Source: Chloroflexota bacterium (GTDB lineage Bacteria > Chloroflexota > UBA11872 > VXOZ01). Taken from it: DNA of 38,542 nucleotides. The stretch lies in assembly GCA_012270555.1 (NCBI GenBank), contig JAAXIC010000046.1:1-38542 (forward strand), in the 5' to 3' direction. Below the pieces are notes generated by a model that was not told the origin of the DNA, did not search any database, and saw only the letters and a program-made list of their open reading frames with translations. The first letter of the stretch is position 1, and the number at the start of each line of letters is the position of its first letter. Shown here piece after piece: positions 25,277-33,066 of the stretch. The position numbers and the translations under genes are program-made.

Positions 25277-26527
25277 CTATTGTGCGCCTGAAACCGTATC
25301 GTTGCCGACATGGAGAACATGGGCCGCAGCCACGATGTCCTGGGAGAACTGCTGAAGGTCGGAGGTGGTAGCGAAGGCTTGGACGTTGGGCGCAAGGGAC
25401 GCGAGGACGTGTTGGCGGCGCTGGGCATCGAGTTCGGAGAGGAAATCGTCGAGGAGAATCACGGGCCACTCACCGGATTCGGCATGGAGCAGGGCTATTT
25501 CCGTGAGCTTCAGGGTGAGCGCCGCGAGCCGCTGCTCGCCGCGTGAACCGTAGGCGGCGAGGGGGTGGTCGCCGCGCAGGAAGGCGAGATCGTCACGGTG
25601 GGGCCCAACCACCGTTACCGCTTGGGCGCGCTCGCGGGGGGTATGCTCAGCGAGGGTGGCGGCAAAGGCTGCTTGAATGTCCGCTTGCCAGGTTTGCAGC
25701 AGCGCGTTGATGCGGAGTTCGTCGCAAGGCGGGGTCGGCGGCAGCGGCACGGTGGACTCGTAGCGCAGGCTTAACCCTGTGCTGCGCGGGCCTCGCTCTG
25801 CGTCTTGCCGGCTTTCTGCTGCGCCCTGCGAGTCCAATTCGCCGCTTTTACCCGTGAGCGAGGCGTAGCAAGCGGCGAGGGGTTCCGCCACGTGCGCTGT
25901 GTAGGCCGCGCGCAACGCGATGACCGGTGCGCCCAAGGCTGTGAGTTCACGATTCCAGGCTTCCAGTTGCCGCTGGTCGCGGGTTGTGCCTTCACGCAGG
26001 GCACGCAAAAGCGCATTGCGCTCCGCCATGACGTGCTCATAGCCCTGCAAGGCACGCAGGTAGTTGGGATCGATGCGGCTGAGGAGGTAGTCCAGGTAGC
26101 GGCGGCGGGTGCTCGGTGAGCCGTCTACCAGGGCAATGTCGTGGGGCGTGAAAAGCACCACGTGCAGGTGCTGCAGCAGGCTGGACGCGCGGCGGGGCGC
26201 GCCGCCGATGCGGATGCGCTTGCTAAACCCGGCGTCCTGGTCCTGTTCGGCGGCCCAGATCACTTCCAGCGTGGTCGTGTTTTCGCGGGCGGTCACGTCG
26301 CCTGCTACCCGTGTGTAGGGACGCGCCGGGTCGGGGGCAAAGCTGCGCAACTCCGCCTCGGAGCGGGCGCGGTAGGAGCGGCCGGTGGCCAGGCAGTGGA
26401 TGGCCTCGAGGATATTCGACTTCCCCGCGCCGTTCGGTCCGGTAAAGATCGTCAGTCCCTGCGCGAGTGGGAGTGCGACGGCGCGATAGTTGCGGAAGTT
26501 CGTAAGAGTGAGCGCGGTGAGATACAC
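25277..26527 (-). CDS. recF: DNA replication and repair protein RecF
   Basis: 416-aa SMC-like ATPase that binds gapped DNA and helps RecO/RecR load RecA. MYLTALTLTNFRNY is the family start, the Walker A is GPNGAGKS (30-37), the ABC-type signature is GSRGEQR, and the Walker B is ILLDDFLSELD. VVLFTPHDIALVDGSPSTRRRYLD is a RecF-specific block. The start is GTG with AAGGA about 7 bases upstream. It is longer than typical RecF (about 360-370) because of an insertion near residues 225-260 (GELDSQGAAESRQDAERGPR). Two parS sites lie upstream. dnaA and dnaN, its frequent neighbours, are not here. Confidence 0.95.
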   Translation of the reverse strand: MYLTALTLTNFRNYRAVALPLAQGLTIFTGPNGAGKSNILEAIHCLATGRSYRARSEAELRSFAPDPARPYTRVAGDVTARENTTTLEVIWAAEQDQDAGFSKRIRIGGAPRRASSLLQHLHVVLFTPHDIALVDGSPSTRRRYLDYLLSRIDPNYLRALQGYEHVMAERNALLRALREGTTRDQRQLEAWNRELTALGAPVIALRAAYTAHVAEPLAACYASLTGKSGELDSQGAAESRQDAERGPRSTGLSLRYESTVPLPPTPPCDELRINALLQTWQADIQAAFAATLAEHTPRERAQAVTVVGPHRDDLAFLRGDHPLAAYGSRGEQRLAALTLKLTEIALLHAESGEWPVILLDDFLSELDAQRRQHVLASLAPNVQAFATTSDLQQFSQDIVAAAHVLHVGNDTVSGAQ

Positions 26528-26566
26528 AGAGCGTCCTTTTGGCCGCTGCCCGGCGTACGGCGCGAT

Positions 26567-26582
26567 TGTTTCACGTGAAACA
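26567..26582. promoter_or_regulatory. parS site 1 (ParB binding)
   Basis: TGTTTCACGTGAAACA, a perfect 16-bp palindrome identical to the bacterial chromosomal parS consensus. It lies 40 bases upstream of the recF start. ParB would nucleate here for chromosome segregation. Confidence 0.92.
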
Positions 26583-26679
26583 CAAAGTGCGGCTGGCGTG
26601 ACAGTTACGAAACCGTATGAGTGACCGCGCAGTGAGATACTCGGTGTGCCTTTTGATCGCGGCCTGGTATGTGGCGTGA

Positions 26680-26695
26680 TGTTTCACGTGAAACA
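26680..26695. promoter_or_regulatory. parS site 2 (ParB binding)
   Basis: A second perfect TGTTTCACGTGAAACA, 113 bases from the first. The flanking sequence is also similar on both sides (CCTTTTG and CTGGCGTG blocks), so the two sites are halves of a duplicated cassette. Confidence 0.92.
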
Positions 26696-26733
26696 TGCAG
26701 TGTCGCTGGCGTGGCAGCGAATGGAGTGTCCGG

Positions 26734-27663
26734 CTACCCCTCACGCCACGGCGGCACGTCCCACGTATTCACCCACTCCCACTGCCATTCCACCCGCTTC
26801 TCCGGCAGCGTGACCGCGTATTCGATGCCGGCCGTAAACGGCAGCACCTGCGTCTGCGCGCCCACCTTTTCACGATAGTACTCGATGAATGCGCCCACGT
26901 CGCTGGCGTTCGGCGGCCAGTGCCCCTCCGGTACCGGGTCCGCTTTGCGATCGGTGCGGTAGTGCACCGGAATCAGCGCATAGGGCCGGATGTAGTCCAC
27001 GAAGTCCTCAAGCTCGGTATTTTGCTGTTCCGCATTCGTCGGCACGAGACCCAGCTTCATGTGAATGGCAAAGTCCACGCGCCCGCGCAGCGCCTGCATC
27101 GCCGGATAAGCGGCCCACGCGTCGCCAATGTGCAGGAACGAGACATTCAAGGCTTTGTGCGTCACGAGAAAGCCCAGGTTCGGCAGGTCGGGCCGCTGGT
27201 TTTCACCGCTTTCGATGGTCTCTACGAGCAGCGGGCCGAGGTCGAGCTCGTCCGGACCGGGAAACTCTCGCACGTGCACCGTGCCCGCCCACGGCCGGCC
27301 GCGCTGCAGTTCGTTCTGGTGCTTGGGATACATCACCTGGATCTTGTCGGCCGGCACGTGCTTGGTGATGGGCAAATCGCGGGAGAAGGCCGCATCGCCG
27401 TATTTCTCGTCAATAGGTTCGTCCGGCCACAGAGCGCCCGGCGGCACGAACATCTTCTTAAAGCGCTCACCCTGGCAGAGCTTGCGCAATGTCTTGGGAT
27501 GGCAATGGTCGAAGTGCTCGTGGCTGATGAAGATGTAATCGTAAATCGGCTCGGCGTTGTCCAGGTTCTTCCCAAAGAGATAGGGATCAAAGGCGATGTT
27601 CACGTCGCCAAAGCGCACGTCGAAAGCCCCGCACCCCCACCATCGCAGCCAAATACGATCCAT
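26734..27663 (-). CDS. MBL-fold metallo-hydrolase
   Basis: 309-aa cytoplasmic protein of the metallo-beta-lactamase superfamily. The dinuclear metal motif SHEHFDHCHP gives His48, His50, Asp52 and His53. Later ligand candidates are His in FLHIGDAW with its Asp and His in IPVHYRTD. WLRWWGCGAFDVRFGDVNIAFDPY at the start is like L-ascorbate-6-phosphate-lactonase-type and UlaG-like members, but the exact reaction cannot be assigned. The start ATG has AGGAAA about 6 bases upstream. The gene ends 39 bases from the nearer parS site. Confidence 0.88.
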   Translation of the reverse strand: MDRIWLRWWGCGAFDVRFGDVNIAFDPYLFGKNLDNAEPIYDYIFISHEHFDHCHPKTLRKLCQGERFKKMFVPPGALWPDEPIDEKYGDAAFSRDLPITKHVPADKIQVMYPKHQNELQRGRPWAGTVHVREFPGPDELDLGPLLVETIESGENQRPDLPNLGFLVTHKALNVSFLHIGDAWAAYPAMQALRGRVDFAIHMKLGLVPTNAEQQNTELEDFVDYIRPYALIPVHYRTDRKADPVPEGHWPPNASDVGAFIEYYREKVGAQTQVLPFTAGIEYAVTLPEKRVEWQWEWVNTWDVPPWREG

Positions 27664-27994
27664 GAGATTTCCTAATACCCTTGTCTACGCATAACTCCTA
27701 GATCTCTCAGCAGGCTTAAAAGCAGGAAACTGGGGCCTCGCACTGCGCTACCTCAACTGCATACAACTGATGAAAGATTGCACCCGCACACAGTCACACG
27801 CCATCAAATGGTGGCTTCAGCATAGCACAATGATTGGGGCAATTTGGTGCTGCTCCGGTCGGAGGCTATGCTTCGACTCTTGAGAGCGTTAGCGGCCAAC
27901 CGGCAGGGTCAATTGCTCGTCTGAGAGAGGGCTTACGCGGCCTGCACCAGGGATCCTTGGCGGGGGTTCTTGATGTAATTCGAAGGCGGAGTCG
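27664..27994. other. Non-coding gap
   Basis: 331 bases upstream of the MBL-fold gene and downstream of the lipoprotein gene. I see no gene, repeat or clear promoter. Open frames crossing 27834-28100 look like shadows of the lipoprotein gene and have no family resemblance. Confidence 0.5.
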
Positions 27995-28729
27995 TCATGA
28001 GGGCGCAGGTACGGTGCGGCGCAGGAGGATGGTGTTATCCACTTCCAGGTCGCTGCCCCAGATGAGGCGGGCGGAGTCGTGCCATTGGATCCGGTTGTAG
28101 CCGTCCCTGGGGCGCACGGCGCCTTCCGACCACTCGGTGGCGGTGTCCCATTGGCTCGCGTCAAAGTCTGCGCTCGTCCAGCCGGGAGGGGCTTCTGACT
28201 TCTCAAAGCGGCAGGCGGTAGCGGGATTTGACGCATTCTCGCACTCGGGGTTCAGGGGAGCGCGGTGAATCACCAGCACCTGCCACGCGCTGTTGGTTAC
28301 GGCCACGACGTTGCCGGTGCTCAGGTCGGTGATCTGGGCGATGATGCCGCCGTCGCCCATCTGCTGGTTGCGCTCCCCGATATACTCGAGCCCGGAATCG
28401 GTCTCCTTGAAGTCCTTGGCCTCGATGGCGAGGGTCAGAGGATACGTGGCGGTGAAGGTGATAGTCTCGGCGTTGAAGGAGCGCTCCGTTGTGATCGGCA
28501 CCGAGTCCTCGCCGACCAATGCCCCGTTGACGTAGAGCGCGAACCAATTATCTGCCCACACCTCGGCCTTGAATTCCGACGTATTGCTTTGAACCGCAGA
28601 CTCTCCCGGAACGTCACCCTTCGGCGTCGCAGCATTTGTAGCGCTGCCGCTATCGCCGGCACCGCAGCCAACGGCCAGCCAGACTATCAGCAGCAGCGCT
28701 AGCGATCTCATCGCGCAGGCTTTGGTCAT
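27995..28729 (-). CDS. Predicted lipoprotein of unknown function
   Basis: 244-aa protein with a short signal peptide and lipobox LAVGC (Cys22), then a low-complexity linker (GSATNAATPKGDVPG). The mature part is rich in beta-strand and aromatic residues (EVWADNWFALYVNGALVGED; SFNAETITFTATYPLTLAIEAKDF; WTSADFDASQWDTATEW). It resembles galactose-binding-like beta-sandwich modules of carbohydrate enzymes, without catalytic features. It is probably anchored outside the cytoplasmic membrane. The ATG at 28729 has GAGGT about 8 bases upstream. ATG at 28711 is a possible internal start. I do not recognise a named family. Confidence 0.75.
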   Translation of the reverse strand: MTKACAMRSLALLLIVWLAVGCGAGDSGSATNAATPKGDVPGESAVQSNTSEFKAEVWADNWFALYVNGALVGEDSVPITTERSFNAETITFTATYPLTLAIEAKDFKETDSGLEYIGERNQQMGDGGIIAQITDLSTGNVVAVTNSAWQVLVIHRAPLNPECENASNPATACRFEKSEAPPGWTSADFDASQWDTATEWSEGAVRPRDGYNRIQWHDSARLIWGSDLEVDNTILLRRTVPAPS

Positions 28730-29092
28730 TAATCTACCTCAGTTCACGCGGATTTGGACTGGAACGTGCATCCCAATTCGACTGCCTGCGACAGTCAGGC
28801 AATTGCTCTGCCGTCTGATTGCGACTAGCATCGTCTCCGCTGGGAGCATGCGGCCAACATTGAGGAAAGCCGTGCATCCAGTGCTTGGTACGAACCTTAG
28901 CATACACCGCACATTCCAAGAGAATGTGAAGATCGCCCAAAGTGGCGATCCCGCGCTTGCGGCTGCGACAAGAGGCAACGCGCTGTCATCCCGATGACAG
29001 GATGACCACCATTGCTCGCCGATTAGGTCTCCACGACAGCACGGCTTCAGGGATTGGATTGAGATGTATCTAAGAGTGTTGCCTTTGAGCCA
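28730..29092. other. Non-coding gap with two small hairpins
   Basis: No gene supported. There are perfect 7-bp stems at 28931-28950 (GATCGCC/GGCGATC) and 28983-29000 (CTGTCAT/ATGACAG). They may be terminators or leader structures for the lipoprotein gene, but neither has a T-run. Confidence 0.4.
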
Positions 29093-30073
29093 CTACAGAA
29101 CCGAGTGGTAGATGGAGTCTACAAGCTCCATGGTCTTCGTCGCATCGGTGAAGTTTGTGTCGGGCTGGCGGCCGGTCTTGATGCAATCGATGAAGTGGCG
29201 GTTTTCGCCAAAGAACCCATAGGCGTGGTAACGCGCGTCGTTGCCGGCTGACGTGTTGACGTCCAGCACCGACGGCTCGCCGTTGCCGTCCGTATAGACC
29301 CTGGCCGTATCGTCCGGGTCGATGTAAGCGGTAATGCCCTTGCCGTGAATCTCGAAGATGTGCCGCCGCGTCCCGGCCACCCAGTTGGCTTGCAAGTAGC
29401 CGGCGCAACCGTTATCAAACTTAATGAGCGCGTTGAAGACGTTGGGATAATCGGCATACACCTCGCGCACGTCGCTGGCCACCGCCGACACCTCACCGCC
29501 GCCGAGCCAGCGGCATACGTCCACCGCGTGGACCGCGTCACAACTGAGAATGTCCGTCGCGCCGCCGTAGTAGGGAAGATCACCAGGTGTCGTGAATTGG
29601 TGCTTGAGGAAGACCGACTGGAACTGGATGATCGGCCCGCGCGCCTCCACCTGAGCGCGTATTTCGCGCATAAGGGGAATGAAGCGGCGGTTGAACGCCG
29701 TCATGGTGAGCGCACCGTACTTGGCGGCGGTCTTGGCCATGCTGCTGGTCTGGAAGGCGTTGAGTCCCGGCGGCTTCTCCACGAAGAGGTGGTGCCCGCG
29801 CTGCAGGACGTTTATCGAGATGTCGTAGAGGTGGTGCGGCGGCATGAGGCAGTAAACGCCGTCCGGCTTCTCTTTATCGAGCATCTCGCGATAGTCAGAA
29901 TAGGTGTTGGCGATGTTGAAACGGGCGGCAGTGTTTTGCAGCCGCTCGGCGTCCAGATCGCACGTGGCGGCTATTTCCACGTCATCCATCTCGGTCAGCG
30001 ACGGGTAGTGCATGGCATTGGCAAGACTGCCCGCGCCGATCATGCAGATTTTGACTTTATCTGGGCCTGGCAT
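29093..30073 (-). CDS. Gfo/Idh/MocA family oxidoreductase
   Basis: 326-aa NAD(P)-dependent oxidoreductase. The Rossmann motif is GAGSLA (13-18), CDLDAERL ends the second strand, and the canonical EKPPG (99-103) is present. The substrate-side block DILSCDAVHAVDVCRWLGG holds the expected Asp and His. GGAGGA lies 4 bases before the ATG. It differs from the oxidoreductase at 12204 in length and in keeping EKP, so the two are separate subfamilies. A sugar or sugar-derivative substrate is likely but unassigned. Confidence 0.92.
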   Translation of the reverse strand: MPGPDKVKICMIGAGSLANAMHYPSLTEMDDVEIAATCDLDAERLQNTAARFNIANTYSDYREMLDKEKPDGVYCLMPPHHLYDISINVLQRGHHLFVEKPPGLNAFQTSSMAKTAAKYGALTMTAFNRRFIPLMREIRAQVEARGPIIQFQSVFLKHQFTTPGDLPYYGGATDILSCDAVHAVDVCRWLGGGEVSAVASDVREVYADYPNVFNALIKFDNGCAGYLQANWVAGTRRHIFEIHGKGITAYIDPDDTARVYTDGNGEPSVLDVNTSAGNDARYHAYGFFGENRHFIDCIKTGRQPDTNFTDATKTMELVDSIYHSVL

Positions 30074-30221
30074 GGGTTCCTCCGTTTTGGGTCGTGTACG
30101 TCAGTTGCTACTTTCGCCCCATGATAGAAGCCGTACGGACGAAAGACAAGCAAGAGTAGATGCGGCATCGGTACGCCATGGAGGTGCCGCGTGGCGAATT
30201 GCATTTTATTCCGCCTGTTCG

Positions 30222-30239
30222 GGCACGATATATCGTGCC
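30222..30239. repeat. Palindromic repeat core (second copy of the 7674 element)
   Basis: GGCACGATATATCGTGCC, perfect over 18 bases and shared with the 30-bp palindrome at 7674-7703. It lies in a 308-base gap that holds nothing else I can support, apart from the ribosome site GAGGAGA (30364-30370) of the next gene. Confidence 0.7.
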
Positions 30240-30381
30240 TCTACGGACTACGGACGGAACAGTTGTCTGAAACGAGCATGACTGGGTGAGTGGGCGTTCG
30301 CCAGCGCGGGCGTTAAAGGACTATCATCAAGAGTAGCCAGATCATCTTGAACGACAGAGCATATGAGGAGAAAGACCAAAA

Positions 30382-31260
30382 TTGAATACGACGCCGGAAC
30401 TCTTGGTAGACCAACACGCGCTCGTAGGCGAGGGGCCGCTATGGGACGAGGAACAGCAGGTCCTCTATTGGGTGGACATACTCAGCTCCAAACTCTTCAT
30501 CTACGATCCGGCCACGGGCGAGAACCGCTCGATAGACGTGGGTCAGCACGTGGGCACGGTGGTAACGCGCGCTTCCGGCGGCTTGATGCTGGCGGTCCCG
30601 GACGGCTTCGCGTCATTTGACCTGGAAAGCCAGGAGCTTACGCTGGTAGCCACTCCGGAGGCCCACATTCCCGGCAATCGCTTTAACGACGGCAAATGCG
30701 ATCCGGGGGGCCGTTTCTGGGCGGGCAGTATGGCGTACGAGAATCCCACGGACTCCGGCAGCCTCTACCGTCTCGATACCGACATGAGCGTCCACAAGAT
30801 GTTCGGCGGTGTGGCCATCTCGAACGGCATCATCTGGAGTCTTGATCACACCACCATGTACTACATCGATACCCTGCGCAAGAATGTGCGCGCCTACGAC
30901 TACGCTAACGCGACGGGTGACATCAGCAACGAGCGGGTGATAATCGACTGGCCGGAAGATGCCGGGTTGCCGGACGGAATGGCCATCGATAGCGACGGCA
31001 TGCTCTGGGTGGCCCATTACGGCGGCTCGTGCGTCAGCCGCTGGGATCCGAACGGCGGCGCGCTCTTGGAGAAAATCGAACTCCCCGTTACCCAGGTAAC
31101 CGCCTGCGCCTTCGGCGGGCCGGATTTGAATGTATTATTCATTACCTCGGCCGCCCAAGAAATGGATGCGGAGGCGCTGGAGCGAGAACCGCACGCCGGC
31201 GGGCTCTTTTCCATCAAGACGCCGTACCAAGGCGTGCCGTCATTCCGCTTTGGGGGTTAG
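30382..31260 (+). CDS. SMP-30/gluconolactonase-family protein
   Basis: 292-aa six-bladed beta-propeller enzyme that hydrolyses sugar lactones in family members. Metal and catalytic candidates are Glu17 (VGEGPLWD), Asn102 (NRFNDGK), Asn148 (ISNGIIW) and Asp198 (LPDGMAID), matching the Glu/Asn/Asp metal set. The start is TTG with GAGGAGA about 11 bases upstream, a little far but the only site in reach. It is followed 82 bases later by the aminotransferase gene and probably starts a three-gene operon. A different substrate from the paralogue at 37517 is likely. Confidence 0.9.
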   Translation: MNTTPELLVDQHALVGEGPLWDEEQQVLYWVDILSSKLFIYDPATGENRSIDVGQHVGTVVTRASGGLMLAVPDGFASFDLESQELTLVATPEAHIPGNRFNDGKCDPGGRFWAGSMAYENPTDSGSLYRLDTDMSVHKMFGGVAISNGIIWSLDHTTMYYIDTLRKNVRAYDYANATGDISNERVIIDWPEDAGLPDGMAIDSDGMLWVAHYGGSCVSRWDPNGGALLEKIELPVTQVTACAFGGPDLNVLFITSAAQEMDAEALEREPHAGGLFSIKTPYQGVPSFRFGG

Positions 31261-31342
31261 CAGTCGACGCTTACTTGCGAGCATTAAACCGAGAACTTTA
31301 GCCCCCGTCACTGTCAATGAAGCCAAAGGAAGAGACTCATAT

Positions 31343-32470
31343 ATGGATTCACTCGCGCCAAGGCATGACTTCATCGGCGTGGAAGATGCCACGTATCTCT
31401 ATACCGGCGCGGAGTCGGCGCCGCTGAAATCGCAGACCGAGGCGCTAGAGCGCTATGTGCGCGAGCGCCCACGCGCGGAGGCCGGGCGGGCGGAGCACAT
31501 AGCCACCGAACAGCGGTGCAAGCAGCGGCTAGCGGCACTCATGAATTGCATGGGGGATGATATCGGCCTGGTGGGCAGCGCGTCGGAAGCCATCATTCTG
31601 ATTGCCAGCGGCATTGACTTCAAGCCCGGCGACAACATCGTGACCAACGACCTGGAGTTTCCCAGTACCGTACTGCCGTGGATCCAGATGAAAGAGCACG
31701 GCATCGAGGTGCGTTTGGTGCGCAGCCGCAACTGGCAATTCACGCCCGAGGAAGTGACCGCGCAGATCGATGAGCGCACGCGATTGGTAGCGGTGAGCCA
31801 CGTGAGCTACCTTTCGGGACTGCGGCTCGACCTCGCTCCCCTTGCCGAGGCTGCCCACGCCCACGGCGCCCTGCTGCTGGCGGACGTGACCCAATCGCTC
31901 GGCGTGGTGCCGGTGGATGTGAGTGAATTCGACTTTGCCGTGGCAAGTACGTACAAGTGGCTACTCGGTACTCACGGCGCTGGCGTCCTCTACTGGAACC
32001 GTGGGCGTCTCCCGGACTTCGCGCCGGGGGCGGTGGGCTGGTTCTCCGTGAGTGATTTCCTCAGTGACGATCGCTTTAAGAGGATTGACTGGAAGCCGAC
32101 CGCCGAACGTTTCGAGCTTGGCATGCCGTCGTATGCGGCGATCTACGCCCTGGAGAACGGCGTGCGCTACCTACAGCAGTTCGGCACCGACCGCATTGGC
32201 GCGCATGTGGAGGCTCTGGGTGACGAACTCATCGAGGGGCTGCAGGGTCAGGGCTGGACGGTGATGACGCCGGTGGAGCGGCCGCGCCGGGCGGGCAACG
32301 TTTCTATCGCTTGCGAGGATTCCGAAGACGTGCGCGATGCCCTCATTGAGAAAGACGTACACACGTGGGGTGGCGACGGGCGCGTTCGCGCGTCAATCCA
32401 CTTGTATAACAACAGCGCGGATGTTGCTTCCTACCTCGACGCACTGCGCTCATTTGCGCCGGGCCGCTGA
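31343..32470 (+). CDS. Class V aminotransferase (cysteine-desulfurase-like fold)
   Basis: 375-aa PLP enzyme. ADVTQSLG gives Asp181 and Gln184, which hold the cofactor ring, and STYKWLLGTHGAGVLYW gives the Schiff-base Lys205. VTNDLEFPST and SHVSYLSGLRLDL are the usual neighbours. There is no active-site cysteine loop of the IscS/SufS type near the C-terminus (the only cysteine there is in NVSIACEDSED), so a desulfurase role is doubtful. An isopenicillin-epimerase-like or kynureninase-like role is as possible. ATG at 31343 follows AAAGGAAGAG at about 8 bases. Frames open further upstream overlap the lactonase gene and are rejected. The stop overlaps the next start (TGATG). Confidence 0.9.
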   Translation: MDSLAPRHDFIGVEDATYLYTGAESAPLKSQTEALERYVRERPRAEAGRAEHIATEQRCKQRLAALMNCMGDDIGLVGSASEAIILIASGIDFKPGDNIVTNDLEFPSTVLPWIQMKEHGIEVRLVRSRNWQFTPEEVTAQIDERTRLVAVSHVSYLSGLRLDLAPLAEAAHAHGALLLADVTQSLGVVPVDVSEFDFAVASTYKWLLGTHGAGVLYWNRGRLPDFAPGAVGWFSVSDFLSDDRFKRIDWKPTAERFELGMPSYAAIYALENGVRYLQQFGTDRIGAHVEALGDELIEGLQGQGWTVMTPVERPRRAGNVSIACEDSEDVRDALIEKDVHTWGGDGRVRASIHLYNNSADVASYLDALRSFAPGR

Positions 32471-32907
32471 TGGCATTTAAGCACGAATTCACGCTTGCCG
32501 CGCCGCAAGAGAAGGTGTCCCACTTCCACCGTAGACGACAGAGCCTCGTCGAGATCACGCCGCCGCCCATGATCGTGCGGATTCAGGACGGGCCGGAGAT
32601 ACTCTCGTCCGGTGACGAACTCCGCTTTACGCTCTGGCTCGGCCCCTTTCCCATCCGCTGGCACGCCGTCATCGATGGGGTGAGCGAGGCAGGCTTTGCC
32701 GACAGGCAAATCAGCGGCCCGTTCACGCACTGGGACCACCGGCATGCATTCATAGAGAGGGGGGACAGCCTCACCACCGTGCGCGACGAGATCGAATACA
32801 CCTACAAGCGCCATCTCTTCTGGGGCGTAGTGGGACGGCTCTTCGTGCTGGGTCTGCCGGTGCTCTTTGCCTATCGGGCTTGGCGGACAAAGCGGCTGTT
32901 GTGCTAG
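32470..32907 (+). CDS. SRPBCC-fold protein with C-terminal transmembrane segment
   Basis: 145-aa protein with the START/SRPBCC ligand-binding look: FKHEFTLAAPQEKVSHFHRR, LVEITPPPMIVRI, GPFTHWDHRHAFIERGDSLTTVRDEIEY. The tail GVVGRLFVLGLPVLFAYRAW is a predicted membrane helix followed by basic residues. That helix is common in the family's IgrH-like cyclase/coenzyme group. The ATG overlaps the aminotransferase stop codon by one base, so the two are translationally coupled. The ligand is unknown. Confidence 0.85.
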   Translation: MAFKHEFTLAAPQEKVSHFHRRRQSLVEITPPPMIVRIQDGPEILSSGDELRFTLWLGPFPIRWHAVIDGVSEAGFADRQISGPFTHWDHRHAFIERGDSLTTVRDEIEYTYKRHLFWGVVGRLFVLGLPVLFAYRAWRTKRLLC

Positions 32908-32941
32908 AGCGCAGGGCAAGCGGAGACAATGAACGGAGCGT

Positions 32942-32995
32942 TAAATAAGACGCTGTTGGATGCGTTTTATTAAGGAAAGTGCCGCTTTTCTTTAA
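32942..32995. terminator. Two AT-rich hairpins between convergent genes
   Basis: The first hairpin pairs AATAAGACGC with GCGTTTTATT (32944-32971). The second pairs TTAAGGAAAG with CTTTTCTTTAA (32970-32995), with a GU pair and a small bulge. They lie between the plus-strand SRPBCC gene and the minus-strand sulfatase-like gene and could terminate from both sides. Confidence 0.5.
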
Positions 32996-33066
32996 TAAGT
33001 CGACTGTTCCCGAGCGTCATGTATGCTTCGCTTAACTATGACCGCTTTGACAACCAGCACAATTGG

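Noticed and set aside
28722-28997. Plus-strand frame upstream of the lipoprotein gene
   Set aside because: No ribosome site and no recognised family; probably the promoter region of the divergent gene.
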